Source: Phaeodactylum tricornutum CCAP 1055/1 (taxonomy: Eukaryota > Bacillariophyta > Bacillariophyceae > Surirellales > Neidiaceae). From it: 64,000 nucleotides of DNA. The stretch spans positions 764,419 to 828,418 of the forward strand of contig NC_011676.1 in assembly GCF_000150955.2 (NCBI RefSeq). Direction: 5' to 3'. The notes beneath the pieces were generated by a model. The model worked only from the letters and a program-made list of their open reading frames with translations. It was not told the origin of the DNA and ran no database searches. A program made the position numbers and the translations under genes. Each line of letters begins with the position of its first letter. Position 1 is the first letter of the stretch. Below are positions 30,204 through 41,240 of the stretch, piece by piece.

Positions 30204-31187
30204 ATGTCGAGTGATTCGGAGGAACGAGACGGTTTCCAGCAAATCCAGGAGCAGCAGCAGCAACAACAACATCCTCCCTTGCATATGCGCATTACCAGGA
30301 GAACCAGTATAACTCCAATCAACGAACCAATCGAGTACACCTCCTTTGTGTGTGGACTTTTGGCGGGAGTAGCGCAAGCTGGTATCTTCAATCCCTACGA
30401 TCGGGCTCTGTACTTATCGGTCACGAATCATCGACCTTTCTTGGCCTGGGAGAACTGGCGATCACCCTACACGGGCTTTTTCCAATCCATCGGGGGACGA
30501 GCCCTCTCCGGCGGGCTATACTTTCCCTTGGAGCATTTGTTTCTACGCATTTTGGGTCAACATCAACCCACTCGTCGCTGCCAACGCAGTGATATGGATC
30601 CCAAATACAATTTGCTGGCCGGTACCGCCGCCGGTCTGGCGAATGCGGTGGTCCTGAACCCCGTGTCGGCCATCAAATACAAGACCTGGGGGCGTGAAGT
30701 CAATCAGGGAATGCTCAAAGAAGCCTTCGGTATGGTGAAGAAATCGGGATCGCTACGACCCTTCGGCAACGGGCTTGTACCGACCATTTATCGGGATGTC
30801 GTGTTCGGAGCCTGCTATACCTGGTTACGCTTGCAGATTCAGTACAGCTTTCAACTCTATCCCCACGAACAATGGAAAGGAAATCTTACAGCAGCAGCGC
30901 TAGCCACGGTTCTTTCCGGACCATTCAATTATGTTCGGAATATACAGTACGCAACATCCTCACGGGATCGAGCGGATGGCACTCTACAAGTGCTTCGCAG
31001 TCTGGCACACGAGACCGGTGAACAGCCTACGGTTGCCAGACAATTGTACTATTTGCAAAATCGGCTAAGGATTGGCTGGGGAACTGCTCGAGTCGCCTGT
31101 GGTATTACCTTTGCACACGGAGTGTACGACTGGCTACACGAAAATCTCCACGAGTCTGTGCAACGCTTGTCCTTATCCAACGTGTAA
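30204..31187 (+). CDS. Divergent mitochondrial carrier-family (SLC25-like) protein
   Basis: 327 residues from ATG 30204 (MSSDSEERDG); an upstream in-frame ATG at 30141 adds 21 residues and is possible. After a Gln-rich N-terminus (EQQQQQQ) come three carrier-like modules. These show NPYDRALYLS (PxD), NPVSAIKYKTWG and GPFNYVRNIQYA as degenerate PxxxxK/R signatures, with alternating amphipathic helices. The repeat motifs are weaker than in standard carriers, so this is a divergent member. A mitochondrial inner-membrane site and a metabolite substrate are inferred; neither can be named. It is convergent with TIM23. Confidence 0.7.
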   Translation: MSSDSEERDGFQQIQEQQQQQQHPPLHMRITRRTSITPINEPIEYTSFVCGLLAGVAQAGIFNPYDRALYLSVTNHRPFLAWENWRSPYTGFFQSIGGRALSGGLYFPLEHLFLRILGQHQPTRRCQRSDMDPKYNLLAGTAAGLANAVVLNPVSAIKYKTWGREVNQGMLKEAFGMVKKSGSLRPFGNGLVPTIYRDVVFGACYTWLRLQIQYSFQLYPHEQWKGNLTAAALATVLSGPFNYVRNIQYATSSRDRADGTLQVLRSLAHETGEQPTVARQLYYLQNRLRIGWGTARVACGITFAHGVYDWLHENLHESVQRLSLSNV

Positions 31188-31285
31188 TACAAATCTAACG
31201 AGTTAGCTGCGTTCGTTGGTTCGTGATCGCAACCATCGACAAGGCATGGTAACGTTTGCTATTATATACATCAAAGGTATATACG

Positions 31286-31996
31286 CTAGAGGAACAAATA
31301 GCCGCGACTTCCGTACGGAATGCCCAATACCGTGTAGGCAGCGTACGTTACGGCCACACTGCCAAAACCGAGTGCTCCCGCCAATGCGGCCACACGGGGA
31401 CCGGATGGTCCGTAGTAGGTTGCACCCGCCATTACGGCACCAAAGGCAGGGCTCACAAAGGATGCCGCTGCTGGTGAAATGTCCCGTACACCCAGTGTTT
31501 CCTCCAAATCATACTGTAATCAATGCCAACGGAAAAGAACCAAACGGGTCAGCGTGCTCGAACATTTATCTGCAAAGTAAGCCACCGGAATAATTTTCGT
31601 TCGGGAACCACTCACATGATCAGCCAAGCCTTCGTATAAAGAATACAAAACAGCGAAGACGCCAAGAGTATTTCCAGCTCGACTGCCGTACCTTCCCGAG
31701 TGATTTAGAACGGAATTCAGCTTCACTCGGAATCGATTGGACGGGGTCGCGACTAGGCCTTGTCGAACTCCGTATACTCCACCGAAAGTCGTCCCCAATA
31801 CATAGCTCATACCAGCATTTGCGAACATAGTTACGATTATCCCTCGTCCTTTGGTATCGTAATCTAAATAATCCGGGGTGTTCTTCCCGATCACGCCAAG
31901 GGCTGGAGCCACTGTATGTAACTGGATACCGGACGTGCGAAAATCGGGCAAGGGAGCACCCGTGTCGTTTTCTTCGCCGTTTCCAGTGCTATTCAT
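31286..31996 (-). CDS. TIM23-like inner-membrane translocase subunit (two exons)
   Basis: Exons 31996-31616 and 31513-31286, intron 31615-31514 (102 nt, GTGAGT...ACAG, phase 0), 202 residues. The Tim17/22/23 domain has four hydrophobic segments with small-residue motifs, such as GMSYVLGTTFGGVYGV, then NTLGVFAVLYSLYEGL, PAFGAVMAGATYYGP and AALAGALGFGSVAVTYAAY. The acidic, polar N-terminus of about 60 residues fits the receptor part of TIM23. TIM23 forms the presequence import channel of the mitochondrial inner membrane. TIM17 or TIM22 cannot be excluded by eye, but the presence and size of the N-terminal region favour TIM23. Confidence 0.82.
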
Positions 31997-32527
31997 GATA
32001 GTCGATTCTATTTACGAGGTCGGTAGCAAAGTCCAGGATTACGATGTAGTAAGCTTCTCGATCAAGCCAACAACGGCAGCTTTCCACTTCGTTTACGTTG
32101 CCGTACACTCGAAAGCCTTTGGAAGGATCAGGAAGAAACGTGGAGTGGTGCGGATACTCGTAGGGTGACGACGGAAGGACCCCTCCCAGCGACCTCTATT
32201 CGATCGACTGAAAGAGTAAAAAACACGAGCGGGCGAGATACGGACGATTGTGTTTCCCTATTTTTCGAGTATGTTAAACTACTACAGCTGACTATGACTG
32301 TTGCAGTTCATTGTAAAACATAAAATTCAGACTCCAATCACTCTTTACATAAGTAGAAGTGATAGAAGCGAGGACGTAAAAAGCTTGCATGAATCCGATC
32401 GGGGATGATCGCAGAATGGAATATGGACAAACAGACAATGCATAACGTGGAAGTATGGTGATGTTCTCTGTATTAGCCTAGCCGATGAACACATATTTAT
32501 TGAAAGCCAAAGCAGTAGAATAATGAG
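31997..32527. other. Intergenic stretch, 531 bp
   Basis: Lies between the TIM23 start and the phospholipase D stop. It should hold the TIM23 promoter. One ACTGT-rich spot is at about 32296-32305. Nothing else was recognised. Confidence 0.4.
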
Positions 32528-35252
32528 TTATGTTGTCAAGTACTCAGGTAGAAAGGACTTCGAACCCAGGATTTGGGCCTTCGTATCAGGAAATACATCG
32601 CCTTCGATACCTGACAACTTTCCGTCCGCATCAACACGAATTGGGTAGGAAACCAGATACGAATTCATTTCCGCGACTTGTTCCTGCGAAAATATTTTCC
32701 AGTTTTCTTTGGCAATGGTATTCAGCCGACGAACGCAATCCAAATTTGACGGATCTCGGAATATGTCCTCCATTTTCCCCGTCAGGTGACTCCAGCAGTG
32801 TAGGCGAAATCCATGAATATCGCCGACGGCGATACTCTTATTTGTTGCCAAATGATCAGGCTGCCATACCCCTTGAACAATTTCACTGTCTCTCGTTCCA
32901 TCGAGACTCCTTTGGTTAATATTGGCTGAACCAATCAATGCTACTGCATCGTCAACAATCATCAACTTAGAATGCACGTATATTAAGTGCCGGCGGGACT
33001 TGCTTAGCGTTTCTTCGATTGATTGCGGCCTTGGGACCCCTTGGGCTTCACTTCCATCTTCGGTCTCCCGATTTGCAAGACAGTAAAAATTTAAGTAGTC
33101 GGTTGCTTCCATATCAAACTGCGATCCTGACTGCCTCGCAAGATCTTTCTGTCGCTGTATAGCTTTACACACACGCCTATACATACTTTCAATCGTCAGC
33201 CTTTGCCAACGCAGAATTTCTTGGACAGATCCTGATTCTGGAACGCCTTCTGGCCACATAGGGATTACAATGTATGCGGCAAATCGCTCTCTAGCTTCTA
33301 TCTTTTGGCAGATCTTCCAGGTTAACTCCGCTGCAATTAGGTTGTAACACTTCGTTGCAGTGTCTTCCGACCATATGTGTGAACTGCTTAAGAAGTATTG
33401 ACTTTCAATGTAAACAGTGTGGTGCGCTCTGCGAATGTGATACACCATAGCATCATGGGCACTGTGGTCTATTGCTCGGCCTTTTTTCTGGTCCAAAGTC
33501 CGAGGGAAAACAAAGCCATCGGCAGAATCAGAGACGAATCTTCTATCATACTCGACACTGATCTTCCAAAATTTGCGACGTAGTTTACGGTGCGACGTTG
33601 ATTTTTTCCCGCTATTGAGAAACTTAACGCCTTTGATTTCGTCGAAGGATGGCGAAGAAAAATGAGACATCAACTCTGGATCAAAGCTGGCCGTACGAGC
33701 GTCAATAGACCGAAAAAGCTGCGTACTCCACACTCCACCGTGGTCTTGATCTAGCGACTTGGCGACAATTTCTTTTTTTGCACGGTCAACGAGCTGATCG
33801 GCATCTGATATAGCTTGACGGCGCCACCTCTCTTCAAAATTTTGCAATAGATCCTGCGCAGCCGGTCCTCTAACGCATAAATGAATGTCATGCCAAGGCT
33901 GGCGAGGTCCAAGTGTATCTCCAGATTTCAATATATGGCATCCATTATGGAAGTCTCCTTTGTGGTCAGACGCTAAGGTTCGAAAGAGGGAATATTCACT
34001 GTTATCGAATCGCCCATACGTCAAATCAATCCCACCTACAGCAAAGAACTGAGGTAAGTTGACTCGGGCAGCTGCCAAACTGCTCAGCGTCAGGACACAA
34101 AAGTAGCAACGTACCAACATATCCCACTAACTCAGATTTTTCGTCGCATATGACTATCTTTTGATGATGTGTAAAGCACATCGAATTTCGAATTTGTTCG
34201 AAGTATGGATTGGATTCACCTCCTAACATGGGTGCGAGGTGTAGGTTGACCTTTGTTCCTTTGAAAAACTGTCGGAGCTCCTCATCTTTCGTGGCCATCA
34301 TTCCTTCACCATTAAATCCATTTGAGGTCTGGTCGTCCCATACAAGAACGTTTACTGTTACGCCCTCCTCTGCTTTGGCCTTCAAGAGATCCCCGATGTA
34401 TGGGCTATACTTGTCACTGTCCAATGCTTGCTCACGTTCCTCTCCTCGTAGAAAACTCTGTTCGTAATCGACGGCCCATCCTGCAATATAGATCAATTCG
34501 TTTGCTTGGCAAATGGATTCGTAAATATCCTTCCAGAGACGATTTGGTTTCCACACCTGGTCATTGTTTGCACCGTATGTCACTTCTGGAGTTCCTTTTT
34601 CTGAACCGCGGTCGTCAGCATTTATGTACAGTTTGACTTTGTTTCCTTGTTTAGGTTTGAAATATGTCCCCGGAACTGCAACGCCGTCCTTCATCATTTC
34701 GGCTGGAACGTACTCCACAAAGTATTCAAACGACCCATGTCGAGGTTTTCCATCCAAATGAACGACTTTGTGAATCCCTGTCCTGCGAGGTTTTCCCTCT
34801 TTATTGAGTTTAAGTATATCACTTATAGAGAGAAATGTCTTCCCGAGAAGATTCATCGCACCGTTGAAGTCCGAGTCCTTTACTCTAAATTCGAGTGCTT
34901 CCACATGATGGCTGATCGGTACAACAAAACTTTCCTTCCAATGAGGGTTCAACCTATTCGTCATAACGGAGGTCTTGATCAATCGATGATCTCCAGCGTG
35001 TACAGTGACGTAGGGGTCGCTAACATTGTCGCAACAACGCAACGCAGTACTGGCTTTGCGACAGCCGATCATACAGTCGAAGTCTCGTAATTCTTTGGCG
35101 CGGACGATTTGAACATGAAGGTATCCGTGCAGTAATACAGCGTCACCCTCGACTTGGTATGCCGGCAGCTCGGCGACCAGATCGTCATGAGACGTAGTGC
35201 TCTGAGATGAGGAACTCTTCATTTTGTTGCGATCGTTGGCACGAAAGCTCAT
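32528..35252 (-). CDS. C2-domain phospholipase D (two exons)
   Basis: Exons 35252-34115 and 34035-32528 (intron 79 nt, GTACGT...GTAG, phase 1), 881 residues. The frame upstream of 35252 reaches only a TTG. An N-terminal C2 domain is seen (YLHVQIVRAKELRDFD ... SDPYVTVHAG ... LNPHWKESF). Two HKD catalytic motifs follow: HHQKIVICDEK in exon 1 and HSKLMIVDDAVALIGSANI near the end, each with the downstream Ser/Asp context. The correct splice gives LVGYVGGIDLTYGRFDN, matching plant PLDs; plant C2-PLDs are about 810 residues. These enzymes hydrolyse phosphatidylcholine to phosphatidic acid and act in membrane lipid signalling. Calcium-dependent membrane recruitment by the C2 domain is inferred. Confidence 0.93.
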
Positions 35253-36030
35253 CGCTTGGTTTTGTGAGATTGCTCGCAAAACATGTCTCGAATGGGAGGA
35301 GTGGACGAAAGTGAGACTATTATGCTGGAATTCTCCTTGGCGACGGATCGATTTCGAAGACCATCTTCGACGTGAATCTGCATTGTGCAGCGCTAAGCAG
35401 GCTGCAAGAGCTCTACGTCATCTTCATTTTTGTTGCTTCGGTCCTTCTGTTCGAAATTGACTGAGTTCTTTTCGGCTTGGCCTCTAACACTTGCACGCGC
35501 CACTTACAGTCAACAGTAAACACATGCCGTTAAACACAAGAGAGACTGTGAAAGTATTTTACGCTTCATCTAGAGATGATGCTCCTTGACTGTGAGTGAA
35601 CTCAACTTGGATGGAAACTATGGGGATTCTTCGTGAAAAGAACTTCGTTTTCATATTCTATCAGAAAGGCCTTTTCAGGCCTCTTTGCCCTCGTCATAGT
35701 GACGCATGTCAAGAAACTGCGTGCGTTTTTGTATCATCTATGTCGTTATCATTGTCAGAAATTTTGTGTTCGCTGGGTCAGTTTCAAACAGTCTGTCCTG
35801 TGAACGATTGTTTCTTGAAGTACGGAATGTCGAAAACCGAAACAAACAGAACGAGTAACACTTGACTCTATTCCGTTCCGTTTAATGGGCCGAGGACCTT
35901 AGTCATGAGGAATGGCGAATGGCCAACAAACAATCTGGACAGTATTCAAATCTATCGTCTATAAAGTTTAGGATCCTCAGCCGGATCTCTGAACGGTCTC
36001 GTTGAGAATCGGACTAGGAGGCGTTGGAAT
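35253..36030. other. Divergent promoter region, PLD and AlaX-like genes
   Basis: 778 bp with no gene called. A TTACAGTCAACAGTAAA element (two ACAGT copies in tandem) is at 35504-35520. No further structure was recognised. Confidence 0.45.
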
Positions 36031-36864
36031 ATGAGCGAAAGTGCAGAAATGCCACTCGAATTGCCACCGACGGATATGCTATACATGACGTATGAAGGAA
36101 ACTGGCTGACAGAATGTACCGCAAAGGTTTTGTCTGTGAGCGCGCACAACCCTGGTGAAGACGAGAGTGTTGCTCCCTTGGCTATCTGTCTGGATCGGAC
36201 CGTCATGCACGCCCAAGGGGGAGGGCAACCAACCGATGTCGGCCGTCTCGAAATAACCGCGACGGGAGTGAGCGTCGACGTATCAAAGGTTTTGATTGAC
36301 AGAGAAACTGGTGTAGCGACGCATTTTGGGACGCTTAGCGGAAAAACGCCTCCTCGAGTTGGAGATGCGGTCACAGTGAAGCTCAACGTCAGCCAACGAA
36401 GGATTCTCTCGGAATGCCATACAGCAGGGCACGTGGTCGACTCGGCAATGGCCCGTTGCGGTAAATTGATGGAGCCGACCAAAGCCTATCACTTCCTTGA
36501 TGGGCCATACGTGGAATACAAAGGCTCCGTCCCGATTGAAGAGCGCGACAGCGTTTTGCAAGAGTTACAGGAAGCGTTTTGCCAACTAGTCGACGAAGGC
36601 TTTGATACAAAGATTGATATTTTGTCAAAAGAAGAGGCAGATGAGTTGTGTAATCGTCAAGCTCAAAACTTTGATGTAAATCTGTTTGCTGACAAACGTA
36701 CGCAACAAATTCGTGTTGTGACAGTCGCCGGATTTCCTTGTCCTTGTGGAGGAACCCACGTCCGATCCACTACTGAGCTGAAACAAGGCCGGTGGGGAAT
36801 CACTGGCCTCAAAAGCAAAAAGGGTGTGGTTCGAGTTAAATACGGAAGGACATCATCCTCGTAA
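36031..36864 (+). CDS. AlaX-type alanyl-tRNA editing protein
   Basis: 277 residues, ATG at 36031. An N-terminal beta-barrel region carries MHAQGGGQPTDVG, as in AlaX and the editing region of AlaRS. The zinc-site motifs are HTAGH (His130, His134) and CPCGGTH (about 237-243). Such stand-alone proteins deacylate Ser- or Gly-mischarged tRNA-Ala in trans; the mammalian counterpart is AARSD1. The length fits an AlaX-M/L-type protein. No targeting signal is visible, so the cytosol is likely. Divergent from PLD. Confidence 0.9.
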   Translation: MSESAEMPLELPPTDMLYMTYEGNWLTECTAKVLSVSAHNPGEDESVAPLAICLDRTVMHAQGGGQPTDVGRLEITATGVSVDVSKVLIDRETGVATHFGTLSGKTPPRVGDAVTVKLNVSQRRILSECHTAGHVVDSAMARCGKLMEPTKAYHFLDGPYVEYKGSVPIEERDSVLQELQEAFCQLVDEGFDTKIDILSKEEADELCNRQAQNFDVNLFADKRTQQIRVVTVAGFPCPCGGTHVRSTTELKQGRWGITGLKSKKGVVRVKYGRTSSS

Positions 36865-38040
36865 AGCAGAATCCGGCGAGGAATTGACGGAAACTTATTT
36901 ACCGACTGTGATAAACGTCCCTTGCCGTTCCCTTTGCAAAATTCTTGCCTTGTGACTCGAGAGTTCAATTCTCTTGTGTCCTTTTTTTTGGAATGGCAGG
37001 ATCTCTGCGCTATTCCATAGCGACCCCATGGCTCGTCTATTGTTTACAAAGTGCCGTTTAGTTGATTTGTCATCATAGAATTAGACAAGCAAGATGATTC
37101 GACTCGGAGATACAGTATCGCTTGCATTTGCTGTCGGCAGTTTATGGAACGCGAGTGTCTCTATTGATCGATGATGGTTTAATGCTGGTAGCTCTAAGAT
37201 AAGGAAACTCTCTTGGTAAGAGTATCTGACTTGCGCTTGGTCGTTTTGCCTGTACTTTGGCGGTCCCAAACGCCATTTGGAATCTGCGACGAGCTTGCCT
37301 GTTGCTCATCTTTACATCACTTTGGATATGTATTATAACTTGGATACTTCAACCCAAACTCCGTTTGGAATCGGCAATGAGCTTGCCTGTTGCTCATCCT
37401 TACATCACTTTGGATATGTATTATAACTTGGATACTTCAACCCAAACTCCGTTTGGAATCGGCAATGAGCTTGCCTGTTGCTCATCCTTACATCACTTTG
37501 GATATGTATTATAACTTGGATACTTCAACCCAAACTCCGTTTGGAATCGGCAATGAGCTTGCCTGTTGCTCATCCTTACATCACTTTGGATGTGTATCAA
37601 CTTGGATACTTCGAAACAACTAGCGAGCAGGATGCTTAAGGCAACATACAACAACTTCTCTTCCTTGGATTCGAAACTGGTGATGCATTCGACCAATGTC
37701 TAGTACAGCTGGGTTATGATCTATCGCTGTTTTGGCGACGGTACGGGGCAGCAGGAGTGTCCTCGGTTTGCAAAAGGTTTAAAAGACGATCGGACCCCTC
37801 CAGCAGTCAACACAAAGATGCCACGGAAAGCCAAGAATTTTAACAATATTATCATCCAGAACGGATACGTTGATACTTTGTGCGAATGCGGGCGAACAAC
37901 TCTTTTTGCTCAACAGTCCTGAACTCATTGTTTCGCAAACAATGGCACGCTTAAAAGTCCCTTTTTCAAATGAGCCGAGAGGAAGCACACCAAGCGCAAA
38001 AGGGCCACATGAAAGGGTACATTAGAAAACAGGCGATATC
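36865..38040. other. Intergenic stretch, about 1.2 kb, with a tandem repeat
   Basis: Lies between AlaX-like and the unknown plastid protein (convergent genes). It includes the 88-bp tandem repeat (listed separately) and several open frames that owe their length to that repeat. A short open frame at 37716-37922 (68 codons) has no features and is not called. Confidence 0.5.
37271..37612. repeat. 88-bp tandem repeat, about 3.9 copies
   Basis: The string GCTTGCCTGTTGCTCATC starts at 37293, 37381, 37469 and 37557, so the period is exactly 88 bp. The two inner copies are nearly identical, while the outer ones differ by a few bases and the last is shortened at its end. Because 88 leaves a remainder of one over three, the frame shifts each copy and all three forward frames stay open across the array. 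No transcript or function is implied. Confidence 0.95.
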
Positions 38041-39084
38041 TTAGGATTTCCCGTCTTTCTTGTTTGATGCATCTCCTTCAGTTTTGGCAGACTTCAACTT
38101 TGCTGCCTCGTCTTTTCCGATAACTTTCAATCCACTTTCGTCCGTAATTTTCTCTAGCAGACCTTTCTCTTCTAATTGCTTATTCAGCAGCAGGGCTTGG
38201 GACGCAGCCATCTTATCCGCTTTTTCGTAAAATCCTTTGAGAGCTCCAAATACTCCAATATCTTCTTCAGACGCGACTCCACTCACTTCTGTGTTTCCCC
38301 TAGGCTGCTGCTCATCGATATCACCATCTGTACTTTTTTTTGCTTTTGGTACTGCTGAGACTTCGACAGCTGCGGATCCCTCTCTTTCCTGAAAGGCAAC
38401 TTCTGCAATTGCTCCCAGACGCTTTGACTCTTTTCCAGATCTGCGCTTCTTCTTTCTTGGCGCTACCTTCTTCGTTTTTCCTTCGCGGCGCCTTTGCATT
38501 TCTTCCCAAATTTTCTCGGCATTTGTTCGGCGCGTATCGAATTCCGCTTCAGCTAGCAACCCAAAGGCAGCACCGCCTACAAGGCAAACGCCTCCTCCAA
38601 CCTTGTTCATGAATAAAAATCGTGTCAAGAGATTCGATTCGACCCATGCAAAACCTGCATCGTCTAATGCGAAGGGAATCCCGTCTGGCGTAGGTCCATT
38701 GCGGAGCTCCGTAATGAATCCGTTGAAGAACGCGAGAAGTATACCCGAAAAAGCCACGACAGCGTACAGCCCAACTCGCTTTGTGCGATCCTGAGCGGCG
38801 ACTGTATTTCCTTCCGCCTGATAGATTTCTTTCTCGAGTTCTTTGGGAATCTTGGTTTCGTATGGATTAAAAATAAAGTCGAGAATTCCTTTGGAGGAAT
38901 GTGTCTTCTCTCCACTTTCCTTCTCTTCTTCGGTTTTCCCCCCAAATAAACGGACAGTTACGGTCAGAGGATGATCGGGTCGAAAGGCGGTTGTCATCAA
39001 CCCGATCGGTTGGCTCTGAGTAACAAATGAATCGGCTTGAAACACTGTCAAGAATCCGATCAGCTGGGTAAGGCAACGATGCAT
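38041..39084 (-). CDS. Unknown plastid-type membrane protein
   Basis: 347 residues from ATG 39084. The leader CLTQLIGFLTVFQADSFVTQSQPIG looks like a signal peptide followed by a Phe-led transit region, so a plastid site is inferred. After FGGKTEEEKESGEK comes a conserved-looking block (ILDFIFNPYETKIPKELEKEIYQAEGNTVAAQDRTKRVGLYAVVAF). Two hydrophobic segments follow (GLYAVVAFSGILLAFFNGF and GGGVCLVGGAAFGLLAEAEF). The C-terminal half is highly charged, with an Arg/Lys-rich run (KKVAPRKKKRRSGKESKR) and a coiled-coil-prone end. I do not recognise a family. It is probably a stramenopile-specific thylakoid or envelope protein. Confidence 0.6.
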   Translation of the reverse strand: MHRCLTQLIGFLTVFQADSFVTQSQPIGLMTTAFRPDHPLTVTVRLFGGKTEEEKESGEKTHSSKGILDFIFNPYETKIPKELEKEIYQAEGNTVAAQDRTKRVGLYAVVAFSGILLAFFNGFITELRNGPTPDGIPFALDDAGFAWVESNLLTRFLFMNKVGGGVCLVGGAAFGLLAEAEFDTRRTNAEKIWEEMQRRREGKTKKVAPRKKKRRSGKESKRLGAIAEVAFQEREGSAAVEVSAVPKAKKSTDGDIDEQQPRGNTEVSGVASEEDIGVFGALKGFYEKADKMAASQALLLNKQLEEKGLLEKITDESGLKVIGKDEAAKLKSAKTEGDASNKKDGKS

Positions 39085-39444
39085 AGTGAAAAAACGCTTG
39101 TTGCTTTTCTTTTAGAAGCGTGGTCGTTCCCGTTTTATATCAAGAGACAGATCCTATCCCATGGCTTTGAAGCTTAGTTGCTTGCGAATCAAACTGTAAC
39201 CAACTTGGTTTGACTCGGATTTCTCGGAACCTCAATTTTTGCGTATTTTAAAATTAAACATTCGATTTGGGATAGTCTATGTAATTTCATCTTACTGTTG
39301 TTACCTACGAATTCAAAACCGAATGCACTCAGTTTTACTGTTGACTGAAAAAATAAATGCTATACGGAAGAAACTGTGAATCACAGCAACGGCAAGGGAG
39401 AGTAAAACATTGGCCCCGGCAATGCGTGACAACACACTAAAATG
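39085..39444. other. Intergenic stretch, 360 bp
   Basis: Lies between the start of the unknown plastid gene and the stop of the HMG gene. Two ACTGTTG elements occur (39294-39300 and 39336-39346). Nothing else was seen. Confidence 0.4.
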
Positions 39445-40359
39445 CTATGCCTTGGCACAATAGCCAAAGTGAGATTCTGCGATTCTCTTGTGAACTTTGT
39501 GAGACGGAAAAGTCGCCAAGTAGGCGTCGGCATCTTTCTTACTCATGCGGTAGCATGTGTATGAAACCACATAATTCTTGTCTTGACCGTTGCTGTCAAG
39601 CAAAACAACTTGTGTGCTGGAAGGGACAGCCATAGTTTCAAGCTCCTTTCCATAATTCTCCCATACAACCCCGTGGTGAATTTTTGAATTTTCTTCCTGT
39701 TGCCCTTCTTCCGACGGCGGCGGAGGGGACGGACTGGCAACAGGAACAAATGCATGTATGGGGGGTGTAGATATGCCGGGATAATGAGGTGCTGCTTCCA
39801 TTGATGTACATTGGGAAGACAGCCTTTCAATCTCTACCACTTTGGAACGAGATTTGGTCGTAGACGTTAGAGACGAATCATTCTGAAGAGCATTCACTGG
39901 AGTGCTTTTGATTCTCTTCCGACGTTTTTCTTCAAAGACGTCCATTTCCTTCCGGTAACGAATTGTATCCTTTCCCGCTACAAGTTCGTAGGCTCTGCGC
40001 TCCTTCGCGTCAAGAGATCGCCAGCGGTGGCCAATGACTTTACCCAACTCCTGAAATCCAATTCGACCGTTCGACTCATCATAGATACGTGGACGCTCGC
40101 GTTGAAAGAAGACGTTGTAAGCTGAAAGAGGTCTTTTAGGCATTCCACTGGGGCGCTTCTTGCCCGGCCGACGCAATGTATCAGTCTCAATTACTCGCTT
40201 CTTGGTATGACCAATAGGGGCAACATTTTTTGGTTCACTGACAGGTTGCTCTTTGTTCGTACGGATCATCTCAGATAGGATTTTTTCACCGTCTTGTCCG
40301 AAATCAAATTCCCAATCAAGATAGGAAGTATGAATCTCATCAAAGGGGAATGGGCTCAT
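39445..40359 (-). CDS. HMG-box DNA-binding protein
   Basis: 304 residues from ATG 40359. One HMG box at about 73-142 (PKRPLSAYNVFFQRERPRI ... ELGKVIGHRWRSLDAKERRAYE), preceded by a basic region (GHTKKRVIETDTLRRPGKKR). The rest is low complexity (Pro/Ser rich) with a small C-terminal block (VVSYTCYRMSKKDADAYLATFPSHK). HMG boxes bend DNA; whether this is sequence-specific is unknown. Single-box HMG proteins are numerous in diatoms. It should be nuclear. Confidence 0.85.
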   Translation of the reverse strand: MSPFPFDEIHTSYLDWEFDFGQDGEKILSEMIRTNKEQPVSEPKNVAPIGHTKKRVIETDTLRRPGKKRPSGMPKRPLSAYNVFFQRERPRIYDESNGRIGFQELGKVIGHRWRSLDAKERRAYELVAGKDTIRYRKEMDVFEEKRRKRIKSTPVNALQNDSSLTSTTKSRSKVVEIERLSSQCTSMEAAPHYPGISTPPIHAFVPVASPSPPPPSEEGQQEENSKIHHGVVWENYGKELETMAVPSSTQVVLLDSNGQDKNYVVSYTCYRMSKKDADAYLATFPSHKVHKRIAESHFGYCAKA

Positions 40360-41240
40360 CGTGAATGTCGAGTTATAGAAGAGCTTTTACAACAGGAATT
40401 GTCAGGCCGAACAACTTATGAGACAATGTTCTGTTTCCTAATCAAAGGTTCTTACTGGCATCGATCGTGGTTGAGGTTCACATACGTACGAGATCTCGTA
40501 GAACTGTACGAGCACTGCTATCTCTGACCACCAATTTCCCAAACTGAAATAAAAAACGCACGATTGCTTCGTCGAAGCAGAATCACCCATGTGGCGCAGG
40601 TCCTTGCAGGTGACAATGAATGGCCTTCTCAACGGAATCAATAAGTAAAAGTACGATGTTCCTTCCATGGGAGATCCGGTAACACAGAAATATGGAAACT
40701 CAGAGAGTGTGAAGTCAATGCTTCCACAAGAAAGAAAATCGATCCTGTTGTGATGTACAATTAGTGCCTGCTCAGAACGATAGAGCTTTTTCAGGCGACA
40801 TACAATTCTTGAAAACTATTGAACTTCTCCATATTGCAGATAAATTCTACTCACATTAAGTAAATGTCATTTTTTTCATTAAACAAGTGTCCTATCCGAG
40901 ACCGACAGTTTGTTAACAGTAGAACGTGTCCCGATATCTAATCCCCCCTAACGGAATCGGAATGCTATCCGGCCTTTTATCCCTAGTCGATTAGGTTCGA
41001 TCTAACATGAACCTCATGTGTCCATTTGACAGTGAACAATTCCAAGACTTCTCTGCTGCTAATACTAGCTAGAAGCATTGCTCGAGTGATCATACGGAGA
41101 TGAATTTTACACGGGATATTAGCCATTGAAACCCGGATTTTGACGGGAGATCACAGTCATTCCAATTCATTTACAGCTACCACCATTGGAGTGAACCATA
41201 TGTTTGCTTTTTGCGCTTGCCTGAACGTGCTAGTGTCGCC
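40360..41240. other. Intergenic stretch, about 880 bp
   Basis: Divergent region between the HMG and J-protein genes. ACAGTTTGTTAACAGT sits at 40905-40920. Short open frames lack features. A poly-T run is at 40870-40876. Confidence 0.45.

Noticed and set aside
29744-30377. Ser-rich and Tyr-rich open frames over the AGT tract
   Set aside because: Produced by the microsatellite in each frame; they overlap the carrier gene and have no conserved sequence.
36959-36989. B-box-like GTTCAATTC with a 5-bp T-stem followed by a run of T, resembling the 3' end of a tRNA
   Set aside because: No A-box, no matching 5' acceptor strand and no anticodon arm at the right distance, so no tRNA call.
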